Source of the DNA: Callorhinus ursinus
Taxonomy: Eukaryota; Chordata; Mammalia; Carnivora; Otariidae
DNA length: 64,000 bases
NCBI RefSeq assembly: GCF_003265705.1
Contig: NW_020312785.1
Coordinates: forward strand, 132,616,968-132,680,967
Direction of reading: 5' to 3'
Every line of letters begins with the position of its first letter. Within the stretch, counting starts at the first letter, position 1. Under the pieces are notes generated by a model. That model worked only from the letters and a program-made list of their open reading frames with translations, was not told where the DNA came from and made no database searches. Positions 13,265 to 24,816 of the stretch are shown one piece after another. Made by a program: the position numbers and the translations under genes.

Positions 13265-13530
13265 CATGGCACAGTGTTTAAGCACCTAGATTCAGCAGCC
13301 AGACAGCCTGGATTGAAACTTCAGCTCTGCTATTTGCTGGATAAAATGATCTAGGCATGTTTTCTGACTCTCTGTATTTCAGTTCCTCCTGCTAGCCAAG
13401 GATCACGTACTTTGCTCATAGGGTCTTTCTAAGCAATATGTGAATCAATGCTTGCGAAGTGGTTACAACAGTATCTAACACAATATTTGCAAATACTTGT
13501 TTAAAATTCACCATATTCCACAGTCGAACT
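13265..13530 (+). repeat. MIR-like ancient SINE
   Basis: Order of motifs: 'gccagacagcctggattgaa', 'cagctctgctatttgctgg', 'catagggtctttctaagcaa'. This is the MIRb/MIR3 layout. Confidence 0.65.
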
Positions 13531-13689
13531 AAAAAGGGTATGTTGACCACCTATGAATGCATGGCACAGAGTTAGAGGTACAAGACTGTTTATGATCCAG
13601 CCAGGGAGTAACAGTAAAAATTGCCAAGATTTATTAAGCACTCACAACATGGCAGGCTTAGAACTATGTAGTTCCCTGTTTAGTATTAA

Positions 13690-13965
13690 TATTAAACAGC
13701 AGCTAGATACAAAAGAGCACACGCTGTATGATTCATTTATATGAAATTGTGGAAAGATAAAAGGCTGGAACACAAATTAGTGGTTGCCTTGGGGCAGGGT
13801 GTGGAGATTGGGTTTTGACTGGTAAAAGATACAAACACATCTTCTGTGACCAGAGGAATGTTTTATGTTGTACATTTGTTAAGACTCATTCGACTGCATA
13901 CTTAAAATGTGTTCATTTTATTTATGTAAGTTTTACTCCGGTAGAGTTGGTTTAAAAAAAAAGAA
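13690..13965 (+). repeat. Old LINE-1 3' end
   Basis: Motifs of old L1 3' UTRs: 'tagtggttgccttggggcag', 'acttaaaatgtgttcatttt', ending 'gtaagttttactccggtag'. Confidence 0.6.
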
Positions 13966-14537
13966 ACTTGAGAAATGTCAATAAATTGAAATGTAGGAAT
14001 TTAGCTGAGTCTAGAATGAAGGTTAAAAAATATTTGAGACTGAGACAATCAGATACTTATAAGAAAATATGTAGCCTTAAATGCTTTTATCAGAAAAAAA
14101 TTAAAAAATGAAAATAAATGAACTAAGTAGGTGTAAGACACTATGAATAGTATAAACCTCCAATCAAGAGAATTTAATAAAAAAATAAAATTAGGACTTA
14201 ATTAAACAGAGAAAAACCAAACACTGATTAAGAAAAGTATCTAAAACTCTGAAAACCATGGTAAAACAGAGAACAAATAAAAATTCACAACATTAGAAAT
14301 TATTAAAAAAAACCTATAAGCACAGGCATATCTGAATATAAAATGGCTATAAAAGAATACTGAAAGAATTGAATGATTTTTAGCAGAACATCACTAGAAT
14401 TAACCCAAAGAGAGGTAGACATTTTGAAGAAATTTAAAAAAAAATAACATACAAATATGCTGGTTGGTAAACACCCAGTACCTCCCAGATTCCCCCAACT
14501 GCCACAGCCTCTTCCCTAGGAACCCCCTAGAAACCCT

Positions 14538-14538
<1 letters not shown>

Positions 14539-14584
<46 letters not shown>
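14539..14584. repeat. (AC)n microsatellite
   Basis: About 22 consecutive AC units. The stretch between the old L1 end and this repeat (13966-14538) is A-rich DNA with no gene. Confidence 0.95.
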
Positions 14585-14588
<4 letters not shown>

Positions 14589-15326
14589 AATCCATCAATC
14601 AACTGGTTAATGGTTAGCACAGTGGTGGGCCACCAGCTCTAAAACTGTTGTCCATCTGATTGGTCAGCACCTACCTTACCATATTATACTACTTGCAGGA
14701 GAACACCCTTATAATAACAATCTGAACCTAGAATCTAATTCCATTTCACATATAAAAACAAAAATAACATTACCCTGATACGAAAACCAGACAAAGACTC
14801 CACTAAAAAAGAGAACTTACAGGCCAATATCCTTGATGAACACAGATGCAAAAATTCTCAAAAAATACTAGCAAACTGAATCCAATAATACATTAAAAAA
14901 ATCATTCACCACGATCAAGTGGGATTTATTCCTGAGTTGCAAGGGTGGCTCAAATCAATCAACATGAAACATCATATTAATGAAGGAAAGGATAAGAACC
15001 ATATGATCATTTCAATAGATGCAGTAAAATCATTTGACAAAGTACAACATCCATTCATGATAAAAACCCTCAACAAAGTAGGGTTAGAGGGAACATACCT
15101 CAGCATAATGAAGGCCATACATGAAAAACCCACAGCTAACATCATCCTCAATGAGAGCTTTTCCTTTATGGTCAGGAACAAGACAGGGATGTCCACTCTC
15201 ACCACTCTTATTTAACATAGTACTAGAAGTCCTAGCCACAGCAGTCAGACAACAAAAAGAATAAAAGGCATCCATATTGGTAAGGAAGAAGTAAAACTTT
15301 TACCATTTGCAGGTGATCTGATACTC

Positions 15327-15433
15327 TTTTTTTTTCTTTTCAACTCCACTCTAGGTTTATTCTTTTTTTATTTAAATTCAATTAATTAATATATAAATGT
15401 ATTATTTGTTTCAGGGGTACAGGTCTGTGATTC
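15327..15433 (-). mobile_element. Antisense LINE-1 3' end inserted in another LINE-1
   Basis: 107 bp beginning with a T-rich run (poly-A on minus), then antisense L1 3' UTR ('gtttcaggggtacaggtctg'). Flanked by the imperfect 16-bp duplication aggtgatctgatactc / agatgatatgatattc (15311-15326, 15434-15449; 13 of 16 match). Confidence 0.75.
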
Positions 15434-16204
15434 AGATGATATGATATTCTACAGAGAAAACCCAAAAGACCACCAAAAAACTGCTAGAACTGATAAACGA
15501 ATTCAGTAAAGTCACAGGATATAAACATACAGAAATCTGCTGCATTTCTATAAACCAATAAAGAAGCAGCAGAAAGAAATTTAGGAATCAGTCCCAGTTA
15601 AAATTGCACCAAAAACAATAGGATACCTAGGAATAAACCTAACCAAAGAGGTAAAAGACCTGTACTCTGAGAACAATATGACACCGATGAAAGAAATTCA
15701 AGATGACACAAAGAAATGGAAAGACATTCCATGCTCATGGATTGGAAGAACAAATATTGTTAAAATGTCTATACTACCCAAAGCAGTCTACACATTTAAT
15801 GCAATCCCTATCAAAATACCACCAGCATTTTTCACAGAGCTAGAACAAACAATTCTAAAATGTGTATGGAACCACAAAAGACCCCAAAGAGCCAAAGCAA
15901 CCTCAAAAAGAGAAGCAAAGCTGGAGGCATCACAATTTCAGACTTCAAGCTCTATTATAAAGCTGTAGTGATAAAAACAGTATGGTACTGGTACAAAAAC
16001 AGACACATAGATCGATAGAACAGAATAGAAAACCCAGAAATGAACCTACACTGTATGGTCAATTAATCTTCGACAAACAGGAAAGAATATCCAATGGAAA
16101 AAGGTCTCTTCAACAAATGGTGTTGGGAAAACTAGACAGCAACATGCAGAAGAATGAAACTGGACCACTTTCTTTATAACATTCACAAAAATAAACTCAA
16201 AATG

Positions 16205-16243
16205 GATGAAAGACCTAAATGTGAGACATTTAGGTCTTTCATC
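16205..16243. repeat. Perfect short-spacer palindrome inside LINE-1
   Basis: Arms gatgaaagacctaaatgt (16205-16222) and its exact complement (16226-16243) around the spacer gag. The related L1 at 3325-3350 has only the left arm, so the right arm is a new inverted copy. Confidence 0.9.
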
Positions 16244-17423
16244 TACTGTCGGAGAACAACCTCTTTGACATTGGCCCTAGCAACTTCTTTCTGAATATGT
16301 CTCCTGAGACAAGGAAACAAAAGCAAAAATAAGCTATTGGGACTTCATCAAAATAAAAACTCCTGCACAGCAAAGGAAAGAGTCGACAAAACCAAAAGAC
16401 AACCGGCAGAATGGGAGAAGATATTTGCAAATGACATATCAGATAAAGGGCTGGTATCCAAAATATATAAACTTTTAAAACTCAACACCCCAAAAATGAA
16501 TAACCAAATTTAAAAATGGCAGAAGACACAAATAGACATTTCTCCAAAGGAGACATACAGATGACCAACAGACACATGAAAAGATGCTCAACCTCACTCA
16601 TCACCAGGGAAATGCAAATCAAAACTACAATGAGATACCACCTCACACCTGTCAGAATGGTTAAAATCAACAACACAGGAAACAACAGGTGTTGGCAAGG
16701 ATGTGGGGAAAGGGGAACCCTCTTGCACCATTGGTGGGAATGCAAACTGGTGCAGGCACTGTGGAATATAGTATGGAGTTTCCTCAAAAAGTTAAAAAAT
16801 AGAATTACCCTATGATCCAGCAATTGCACTACCAGGCAGTTACCCCAAGAATACAAAAATACTAATTCAAAGGGGTACATGCAACCCCAGTGTTTATAGC
16901 AGCATTACCTACAATAGCCAAATTATGGAAACAGTCCAAGTGTCCTTCAACTGATGAATGGATAAAGAGTTTTAAATATATATGATGGAATATTACTGAG
17001 TCGTAAAAAAGGAGAACGTAATCTTGCCATTTGCAAGGACATGGATGGAGCTAGAAAGTATTATGCCAAGTGAAATAAGTCAGTTAAAGACAAATACCGT
17101 ATGATTTCACTCATATGCGGAATTTAAGAAACAAAACAAAGGAGCAAAGTGGGGGAAAAGCAAGAGAGAGAGAGAGGCAAACCAAGAGACAGACTCTCAA
17201 TTATAGAGAACAAACTGGTGGTTACCAGAGGGGAGGGAAGAGGTGGGCGGATGTGTTAAATGGGTGATTGGGATTCAGGAGTGCACTTGCTGTGATGAGC
17301 ACTGGGTGTTAAATGAAAGTATTGAATCACTATATTGTATACCTGAAACTAATACATGTTAACTTACATGTATGTTAACTAACTGGAATTTAAATAAAAA
17401 CTTAAACAGAAAAGAAAATACTA

Positions 17424-17824
17424 GAGGTGCCTGGGTGGCTCAGTCTGTTAAGCATCTGCCTCGGCTCAGGTCATGATCCCCCAGTCAGTCATGGGATCCA
17501 GCTTGAGTTGGGCTCCCTGCTCGGCAGGGGAGTCTGCTTTTCCCTCTCCCTCTGCCCCTCCTCCCGCTTGTGCTCTCCCTCTCTCCCTCTCTCTCTCAAA
17601 TAAATAAATAAAATAATTTTAAAATTTTATTTTTATTTATTTATTTGAGAGAGAGAGCACAAGCAGGGGGGAGAGGGAGAAGCAGGCTTCCCACTGAGCA
17701 GGGAGCCCGACATGGGGCTCGATCCCAGGACTACGGGATCATGACCTGAGCCAAAGGCAGATGCGCAACCTACTGAGCCGCACAGGTGCCCCTAAATAAA
17801 TAAAATCTTTTAAAAAAAGAAAAG
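17424..17824. mobile_element. Nested SINE pair in inverted orientation
   Basis: A plus-strand SINE (17424-17614, tail remnant 17793-17824) whose A-rich tail received a minus-strand SINE (17615-17792). The inner duplication taaataaataaaat lies at 17601-17614 and 17793-17806. The outer duplication aaaagaaaatacta lies at 17410-17423 and 17825-17838. Confidence 0.93.
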
Positions 17825-17838
17825 AAAAGAAAATACTA

Positions 17839-18054
17839 AATTCACAAATGCAAATAAAGCACAAGTATTATATAAAAACAAAAAACCCTCCCCAAATAGC
17901 ATGGTTTTAATAATAACTGAATGTATAGAAATGCAACCATCATTTAAATAAACAGAAAATTATATTTTGTTTGGATCAAAATGTTACTAAGAGTTGTTTT
18001 TCATTTCAGCCTCATGATATTTGAATCACCAGCCCACCCACAAAAGTCAGTCTC

Positions 18055-18099
<45 letters not shown>

Positions 18100-18304
18100 C
18101 ACAGAATTTCTACATGTAATTAAATATTTAACTACTCATATTTTCTAGTAGATCTGTACCCAAACACTTGTCAATATTCATATTATTTTATTATGAATTA
18201 CTTTTTAAATGTCTCCTTTATATTTCAGGTGATCATACTTCATAAAATTGTGACTATAGGCAGCTATACTATTTATGAATTTCATTTCAGGATAATAAAG
18301 GGGG
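17839..18304. other. AT-rich intergenic DNA with (AT)n microsatellite
   Basis: Includes about 20 AT/TA units at 18058-18098. No gene seen. Confidence 0.7.
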
Positions 18305-18709
18305 TGCTATGGATTGAATTGTGTCCCTCCTCCCAAATTCATATGTTGGAGACTTAACCCTCAAAGTGATGGTATTTGGAAATGAGGCCTTTTGGAAGGG
18401 ATTAGAGTGACAGGAAGTCATGAGGTAGGGGCTGTCATGATGGGATTAGTGCCCCACAAGAAGAGACGCCAGAGATGCCAGCCTGTCCTCTCTCCCCATA
18501 CACAGGCACTGAGGAAGGGCCATGCGAGCTCACAGTGAGGGAGGGGATGGCCACCCACAAGCCCAGAGGAGAGGCCTCAGATTGAAACCCACCTTGCCAG
18601 CACCTTGGCCTCGGACTTCTAGCCTCCAGAACTATGAGAAATAAAGTTCTGTTGTTTAAGCCACCCAGTTTGTGGTATTTCATTATAATACCATGATCAG
18701 ACTAATACA
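18305..18709 (+). mobile_element. Solo LTR of an ERVL-MaLR endogenous element (MST/MLT1-like)
   Basis: Starts TGctatggattgaattgt and ends with ..actaatACA. Contains 'cttctagcctccagaactat', a polyadenylation signal (gagaaataaag) and the end 'taagccacccagtttgtggt', all hallmarks of MaLR LTRs. 405 bp, flanked by ggggg / gggga (4 of 5). No internal retroviral region is present. Confidence 0.85.
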
Positions 18710-19488
18710 GGGGATGTTATGAAATGTTTTTAATGAAGGCGACAGAGCTTTAGGACTAATGGGATCAGAAGCACTAATTTCACACCCAAGCTATTCTGAC
18801 AAGATACATATTCAAGGAGAAATTTTTCACTTTTTGAAACCTGACATCCACTCTCTTTGTAACAGCATCTAGTCTTTTTCAGGTGCATTTTCTTTACTCT
18901 AGTGCATTGTATCTGGATTACTTGACCTCCCAGTTGGAAAGTTGACATAGACCTATATCCTTTCATTGCCCTAATAATGCCAAGTGTAGACAAGAGACCC
19001 AAGTTCAGCCACTTGGAATTGCCTTCCATGACTTTGAACCTTGAAAACGCTATGTATAAATGGAAGAAAATATCAAGTAATGCCCTAGTGTCAAGCATAG
19101 TTCTTCAGCCTTTGTCAACCCCTTTTCAATTAAATTCTCCCTTTGGCTTAAGGAGACATTGTTTTAGAGATCCTACCTAAAGTAGTAAGAACAGAAAACA
19201 AAATAAATATTATGTATAGTGGAAAAAAAGATACAAGATCTCCTTTATTTGTTGATGGCATGATAACTATCTAGAAACGCTAAGAAACTTTATTATATAG
19301 TTCTGGTTTAAACTAGAGAGTTGGGTAAAAGAGCTGAATACAAGTTATATAAGGAAAAATCAAGAGCTTTTAAAATATCATTAATAAACTTTAAAATGAA
19401 AAATAAAAAACTTCCCCATTCATGATTAATCCATATAATACATAGGAACAAGTTTTTGACAACAAATTAGGATCTATCAAAGAAAAGC
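18710..19488. other. Intergenic, no gene seen
   Basis: AT-rich. Two short ORFs overlap on opposite strands (18730-19098) with no recognisable motif. Confidence 0.45.
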
Positions 19489-19734
19489 AACATATTTATT
19501 TTATTTTATTATGTTATGTTAATCACCATACATTATATCATTAGTTTTTGATGTAGTGTTCCACGATCCATTGTTTTCGTACAACCCCCACTCCTCCATG
19601 CAGAACGTGCCCTCCTTAATACCCATCACCGGGCTAACCCATCCCCCCACCCCCTCCCCTCTAAAACCCTCAGTTTATTTCTCAGAGTCCATGGTCTCAC
19701 ATGGTTCGTCTCCCCCTCCGATATCCCCCCCCCT

Positions 19735-19769
<35 letters not shown>

Positions 19770-19960
19770 CTTCTTCTTTTTTTAACATATAATGTATTAT
19801 TTGTTTCAGAGGTACAGGTCTGTGATTCATCAGTCTTACACAATTCACAGCACTCACCATAGCACATACCCTCCCCGATGTCTATCACCCAGCTACCCCA
19901 TCCCTCCCATCCCCCACCACTCCAGCAACCCTCAGTTTGTTTCCTGAGATTAAGAATTCC

Positions 19961-20178
19961 TCATATCAGTGAGACCATATGATACATGTCTTTCTCCAAT
20001 TGATTTATTTCGCTCAGCATAATACCCTCCAGTTCCATCCACGTCATTGCAAATGGCAAGCTTTCATTCCTTTTGATGGCTGCATAATATTCCATTGTGT
20101 GTGTGTGTGTGTGTGTGTGTGCGCACGTGTGCACGCGTGTGCGTGTGTGTGTGTGTATCAATATATACATTGTGTGTG

Positions 20179-20209
<31 letters not shown>

Positions 20210-20603
20210 CACATCTTCTTTATCCATTCATCTGTCAATGGACATCTTGGCTCTTTCCATAGTTTTGCTATTGTGGACATTGCTGCTATAAGCATCAGGG
20301 TGCACGTACCCCTTTGGATCCTTACATCTGTATCTTTGGGGTAAAATACCCAGTTGTGCAATTGCTGGTCCATAGGGCAGCTCTGTTTTCAACTTTTTGA
20401 GGAACCTCCATACTGTTTTCCAGAGTGGTTGCACCAGCTTGCATTCCCACCAACAGTGTAGGAGGGTTCCCCTTTCTCCGCATCCCCGCCAACATCTGTC
20501 GTTTCCTGACTTGTTAATTTTAGCCATTCTGACTGGTGTGAGGTGGTATCTCATTGAGGTTTTGATTTGGATTTCCCTGATGCCGAGTGATGTTGAGAAG
20601 CAT
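19961..20603 (-). pseudogene. LINE-1 ORF2 C-terminal remnant
   Basis: Two frame pieces (20228-20608 and 19961-20227) give the Cys-rich C-terminus and the final YTMEYYAAIKRNE-type segment, interrupted by microsatellite expansion. Confidence 0.85.
20096..20210. repeat. Compound GT / AT / AC microsatellite inside LINE-1
   Basis: Alternating purine-pyrimidine tract (gtgtgt.., gcgcacgtgtgcacgcg.., tatata.., cacaca..) exactly where other copies have a short tatatatacacaatgg. Confidence 0.9.
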
Positions 20604-20639
20604 AACATATTTTTAAAAGATATAAAATAAGACTTCAGT

Positions 20640-21342
20640 AAGTAGACATACCATCCTGGCTAGAAAGGCTTAATATCTCAAATTTGATCCAAATTAATAT
20701 AACTAAAAATCACAACCCATTTTTTTTCCCTGAGTGAGCACAAAGGTATAAAACTTTTAGAGATTAATATCTCCCCCATTCCATGGCTTGTCTTTTTTTC
20801 TCTTAACAATGCCTTTCAAAGAGCAAAAGTTCTTATTTTGATAAAGTCCAATGTATCAGTATTTTCTTCTAAGAATAGTACATTTGATGTCAGACCTTAG
20901 AAGTCTTTGCTTGACCAAGATCACAAAGCTTTTCTCCTACATTTTCTTCTATTAATGCTATATACTAGGTTTTACAGTTAATCTATTATCCATTATGACC
21001 AGATATTTGAATACAATGTGAAGCATAGATTGCATATTATCCAAGTATCCTAGAAACTTTTATTAAGAAGACTACCCTTCCTCCATTGAACTGTTTTGCA
21101 CTGTTGTTGAAAGTCAGGTATCAGTTATGAGGGTCTCTATTTAGACAACTACTGAGTTCCACTGGTCTATTTGTCTAGCTAGATATATCTAGCTAGATAT
21201 ATATATATACTGTCTTGGTTAGTGCAGTTTTATAATAAATCACTCACTCTGTCTCTCAAATAAATACATAAAATCTTTAAAATTTTTTTAACCTGTGTTT
21301 GTCTTTATATTTAAAGTGAGCATCTTATAGGCAGCATATAGT
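20640..21342 (-). repeat. Old LINE-1 (L1M/HAL1-like) ORF2 region, antisense
   Basis: Text order ('gataaagtccaatgtatcag', 'aatgctatatactaggtttt', 'gttccactggtctatttgtc') follows antisense L1 ORF2. Heavily decayed; subfamily uncertain. Confidence 0.5.
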
Positions 21343-21358
21343 TATGTCCTGCTTTTTA

Positions 21359-21558
21359 TTTATTTATTTTTTTAAAAAGATTGTATTTATTTATTTGTCA
21401 GAGAGAGAGAGAGAGCACAAGCAGGGGGAGCAGCAGGCAGAGGGAGAAGCAGGCTCCCTGCTGAGCAAGGAGCCCGATGTGGGGCTCAATCCCAGGACCC
21501 AGGATCACAACCTGAGTCAAAGGCAGATGCTTAACCGATTGAGTCATGCAGGCGTCCC
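21359..21558 (-). mobile_element. Carnivore SINE (SINEC), reverse
   Basis: Perfect 16-bp target-site duplication tatgtcctgcttttta at 21343-21358 and 21559-21574. Inserted into the old antisense L1. Confidence 0.95.
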
Positions 21559-21917
21559 TATGTCCTGCTTTTTAATCTAAGATGACAATCTCTGAATTTT
21601 AATTGGTGTGGTTAAACCATTTACATTTAATGTGATTACTGATATTTTGGGTTTAAATCTACCACATTGTTGTTTTCTATTTGTCCAATCTGTTCTTTGT
21701 TTCCTTTTTCTTCTTTTTCTGCCTTCTTTGGATTAATGAAATACTTTTTATGACTCCATTTTATCTCCTTTGTTGGCTTATTAGCTGTAATTCTTTATTG
21801 TGTTATTTTAATGGTTGCTTTAGGATTTTTAGTAAACATCTTTAACTTATCACAGTTTACCTTCAAGTGATACTATATCACTTGTACAGAGTAAGAACTC
21901 ATAATAATATACTTCCA

Positions 21918-22111
21918 GGGGCGCCCGGGTGGCTCAGACGGTTAAACGTCTGCCTTTGGCTCAGGTCATGATCCCAGGGTCCTGGGATTGAGCCCCACAT
22001 CGGGCTCCCTGCTCAGCGGGAAGCCTGTTTCTCCCTCTCCCACTCCCCCTGCTCGTGTTCCCTCTCTCGCTGTCTCTCTCTCTCTGTCAAATAAATAAAA
22101 TCTTTTAAAAA
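21918..22111 (+). mobile_element. Carnivore SINE (SINEC)
   Basis: Head 'gggcgcccgggtggctcag' and a complete tRNA-like part. Duplication aataatatact at 21903-21913 and 22112-22122. Confidence 0.95.
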
Positions 22112-22365
22112 AATAATATACTACCATTTCCTTCCTCCCAGCTTTTGTGCTATAATCATATATTTTACTTCTATATATGTTATAAATATAGCAATATCTT
22201 ATTTTCACTTTAAACAGTTGATTTTCTTTTAAAGAGCCTTTGAAAATAAGAAAACAAGTCTTTTATATTTACCCAGGTAGTTACCATTCCCAAGGCTCTT
22301 AATTCCTTTATGTAGATCCCAGATTTCAATCTGGTATCATTTTCCTTCTACCCAAAGCATTTCTT

Positions 22366-22386
22366 TCTTTTTTTTTTCCTTTTAAG

Positions 22387-22426
<40 letters not shown>

Positions 22427-22596
22427 TTTGACAGTGAGCAGAGAGCACCAGCAGGCAGAACAGCAGACAGAGGGAGAGGGAGAAGCAGACTTCCCACTGA
22501 GCAGCAAGCCCAATGAGGGGCTTGATCCCAGGACCCTGGGATCATGACCCACGAGGAAGGCAGACACTTAACCAACTGAACCACCCAGGCACCCCG
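22366..22596 (-). mobile_element. Carnivore SINE (SINEC), reverse, with expanded tail
   Basis: The tail is an enlarged (TTTA)n array at about 22385-22428. Duplication aagcatttctt at 22355-22365 and 22599-22609. Confidence 0.93.
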
Positions 22597-22609
22597 TGAA
22601 GCATTTCTT

Positions 22610-23990
22610 CAACATTTCTTATAGTGCAGGTCTGCTAGCAATGAATTCTCTCAGCTTCCGTGTGTCTGAAAAAGTTTTCATGTCACCTTTGTTTTTGAAA
22701 GATATTTTCATTGGGTATAGAATTCTAGGTTAACGGTTTTATTCTTTCTGTACCCTAAAGATGTTTCACTGTCATCTAGTATACTTATTTTCTACTGTCA
22801 TTCTAATTTTTGTTCCTTTGTACATAATGTATCATTTTTCCCTCCCAGAGACTTTTGCATTTTCCTTGTTATCACCAGTTTTAAGCAATTTGATTAACAT
22901 GAGCCTTTTTGTTGTTTTCTTCATGTTTCTTGTGGATTGGCTTCATTGAGGTATTTGGATTGGTGTATTTATAATTTTCATTGAAATTGAAAATTTTTGA
23001 CAAGTTTTTCTTATTTTTTCTGTACCATTCTCTTTTGTGTACTGCAATTACATGTAAATGAGGTTGTTTGCAATTTTCCACAGCTCACTAAAGCTCTATT
23101 CCTTTCTTTTTTTTTGGTATTTTTTTAAAATTTCAGTTTTATTGAGGTATAATTGACGTATAAAATTTTAAGATATTTAAAGTATGCATTGTGGTGATTT
23201 GATGTGCATGTACATTGTGAAAGAACCCCCCACCATCAAGTTAGTTAACATTTCCATCAACTTTGGATGTGTGTGAGAACATTAAAGTTCTACTCTCTTA
23301 GCAAATTTTAATTATACAATACAGCACAGCATTATCAGCTATAGTCACCATGTTTTACATTGGATGCTCAGAACTTATTCATCTTACAGCTGAAAGTTTG
23401 CATCCTCTTATAAACCTCTTTGTATATTTCCCTTACCTGCCAGCCTCGGGCAACCCGCTTTCTACTCTCTGAGTCTATGAGATTGACTTTTTCTTTTCTT
23501 TTCTTTTCTTTTCTTCTTTTCATTCCTTTCCTTTCCTTTCCTTTCCTTTCCTTTCCTTTCCTTTCCTTTCCTTTCCTTTCCTTTCCTTTCCTTTCCTTTT
23601 CCTTTCTTTTCTTTTCTTTATTCTCTTTTCTTTTCTTTTCTTCTCTTCTTTCTCTTCTCTTTCTTTTTTTTTTTTAGATTCCACATTTAAGTGATATCAT
23701 GCAGTATTTGTCTTTCTCTGTCTGGCTTATTTCATTTAGCATAATGTCTTCCAGGTCCATCCATGTTGTCACAAATGGCAGGATTTCCTTTTTTCTCACA
23801 GCAGAATAATATTCCAGTCTGTGTGTGTGTGTGCGTGTGTGTGTGTGATACCATGTTTACTCATTTTTTTGTTAATGGACACTTAGGTTGTTTCCATGTC
23901 TTGGCTATTGTGAATAATGCTGCAATGAACATGAGGGTGTAGATATCACTTTGATATCTTATTTTCAGATACAAATGCTTTTTTACTTTT
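22610..23990 (-). repeat. Old LINE-1 (L1M/HAL1-like) sequence, antisense
   Basis: Includes 'gggtatagaattctaggtt' typical of antisense L1, a 3' end beginning 'ttattgaggtataattgacg' (23135), and an ORF2 end 'ttggctattgtgaataatgc' (23900). At least two insertions or rearranged pieces; the exact subfamily is not assigned. Confidence 0.6.
23487..23660. repeat. (CTTTC)n / (CTTTT)n pyrimidine microsatellite
   Basis: About 170 bp of nearly uninterrupted pyrimidine, with a core of about 16 ctttc units at 23525-23600. Able to form triplex DNA. Confidence 0.95.
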
Positions 23991-24098
23991 TTTTGAAAAA
24001 TGTCTTTTCAAATCTTTGACTATTTTAGAATAGAGTTATTTATCTTTTTTATTACTGAGTTGTAAGTTTTCTTTGTATATTTTGGATACCAGACTCTT

Positions 24099-24180
24099 TT
24101 TTTTATTATTATTACATTCAATTAGCCAACATATAGTACATGATTAGTTTTTGATGTAGTGTTCAATGATTCATTCTTTT
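24099..24180 (-). repeat. LINE-1 3' end fragment, antisense
   Basis: 'agccaacatatagtacatga' followed by 'gtttttgatgtagtgttcaa', the antisense terminus of carnivore L1. Confidence 0.7.
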
Positions 24181-24611
24181 TTAGCTTCTTGAACATATGG
24201 GATATAATTATAATAAATATTATTGTCTAGTAATTCTATCATCTGTGTCATTTTGTGTTGGTTTTGATATTTTTTTCCTCCTTCTTCTGGATCATATTTT
24301 TCTGCTTCTTTTATGTCTGGTAATTTTGATTGGATGCCACCAATTTTTACTTTTTTCTTATTATGTTCTGGTTGTTATTTTTTATTACTATAAATATAGT
24401 TGAGCTTTCTTCTGGGATGTAGTTAAGTTTCAACTTTTACTTTTTGGTTGTATTAGATGAGACTGAAGCAGCATTTAGCCTAGGGCTAGTTTAACACACT
24501 ACTAAGACAGGACCCTTTTGAGTACTCTTCCCAATACCTCATGAATCATGAAGTTTTGTACTCCAGCTAGCGGGAACAGGAAATACCCTAGTCAGAGGGA
24601 ATGCTGGGGGC

Positions 24612-24816
24612 CAGTAGTTCTCACCTGGGGGCAATACTGCCCTACAAAGATATTTGGCAATGTCTGGAGACTTTTGGTTTTCACAACTCAGAAGCGGGGG
24701 GTTGTTTTTGCTGACATTTAGTTGGGAAAAGCCAGGATGTCATTAAACATCCTATAATGCAGCCCCTAAAGAAAGAAGTATCTGTCCCAAAATAGTGTTG
24801 AGGCTGAGAAACCCTG
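24612..24816 (+). repeat. MER20-like hAT DNA transposon relic
   Basis: 'cagtagttctcacctggggg', 'ttggcaatgtctggagactt', end 'gaggctgagaaaccctg'. Non-autonomous, long inactive. Family name from memory of the consensus. Confidence 0.7.

Larger units (their letters stand above)
14770..17120 (+). pseudogene. LINE-1 ORF2 remnant
   Basis: Frames 14919-15215, 15678-15968 and 16516-16815 are successive pieces of one ORF2, broken by indels and by an insertion exactly at the codons for the FADD active site. Not functional. Confidence 0.88.
14770..17405 (+). mobile_element. LINE-1 ORF2-to-3'-end copy, older subfamily
   Basis: 5'-truncated within the RT domain. Visible pieces: 'MNTDAKIL'-type start, [40 protein letters not shown], then the ORF2 C-terminus and a single-module 3' UTR ending 'ggaatttaaataaaaactta'. 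It is much more decayed than the copy at the window start. It is interrupted by a nested antisense L1 fragment (15327-15433) and carries a palindromic scar (16205-16243). Confidence 0.92.
19498..20603 (-). mobile_element. LINE-1, young two-module type, 5'-truncated, antisense
   Basis: Contains the ORF2 C-terminus ([40 protein letters not shown], end DMYHMVSLI) and the full 3' UTR. Target-site duplication aacatattt at 19489-19497 and 20604-20612. A 33-T run (19737-19769) separates the two 3' UTR modules, and a GT/AT microsatellite (20096-20210) has grown in the ORF2 end. Confidence 0.93.

Noticed and set aside
14400..14588. Minus-strand ORF with a CVCVCV stretch
   Set aside because: Translation of the AC microsatellite, not a protein.
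18305..18709. Possible full endogenous retrovirus
   Set aside because: Only one LTR is present, with no gag, pol or env-like sequence next to it; a solo LTR.
22385..22428. Regular short repeats that could suggest an array such as CRISPR
   Set aside because: It is a (TTTA)n expansion of a SINE tail. No unique spacers; the organism is a mammal.
23420..23677. ORF with FLSFPFLSFP repeats
   Set aside because: Translation of the pyrimidine microsatellite.
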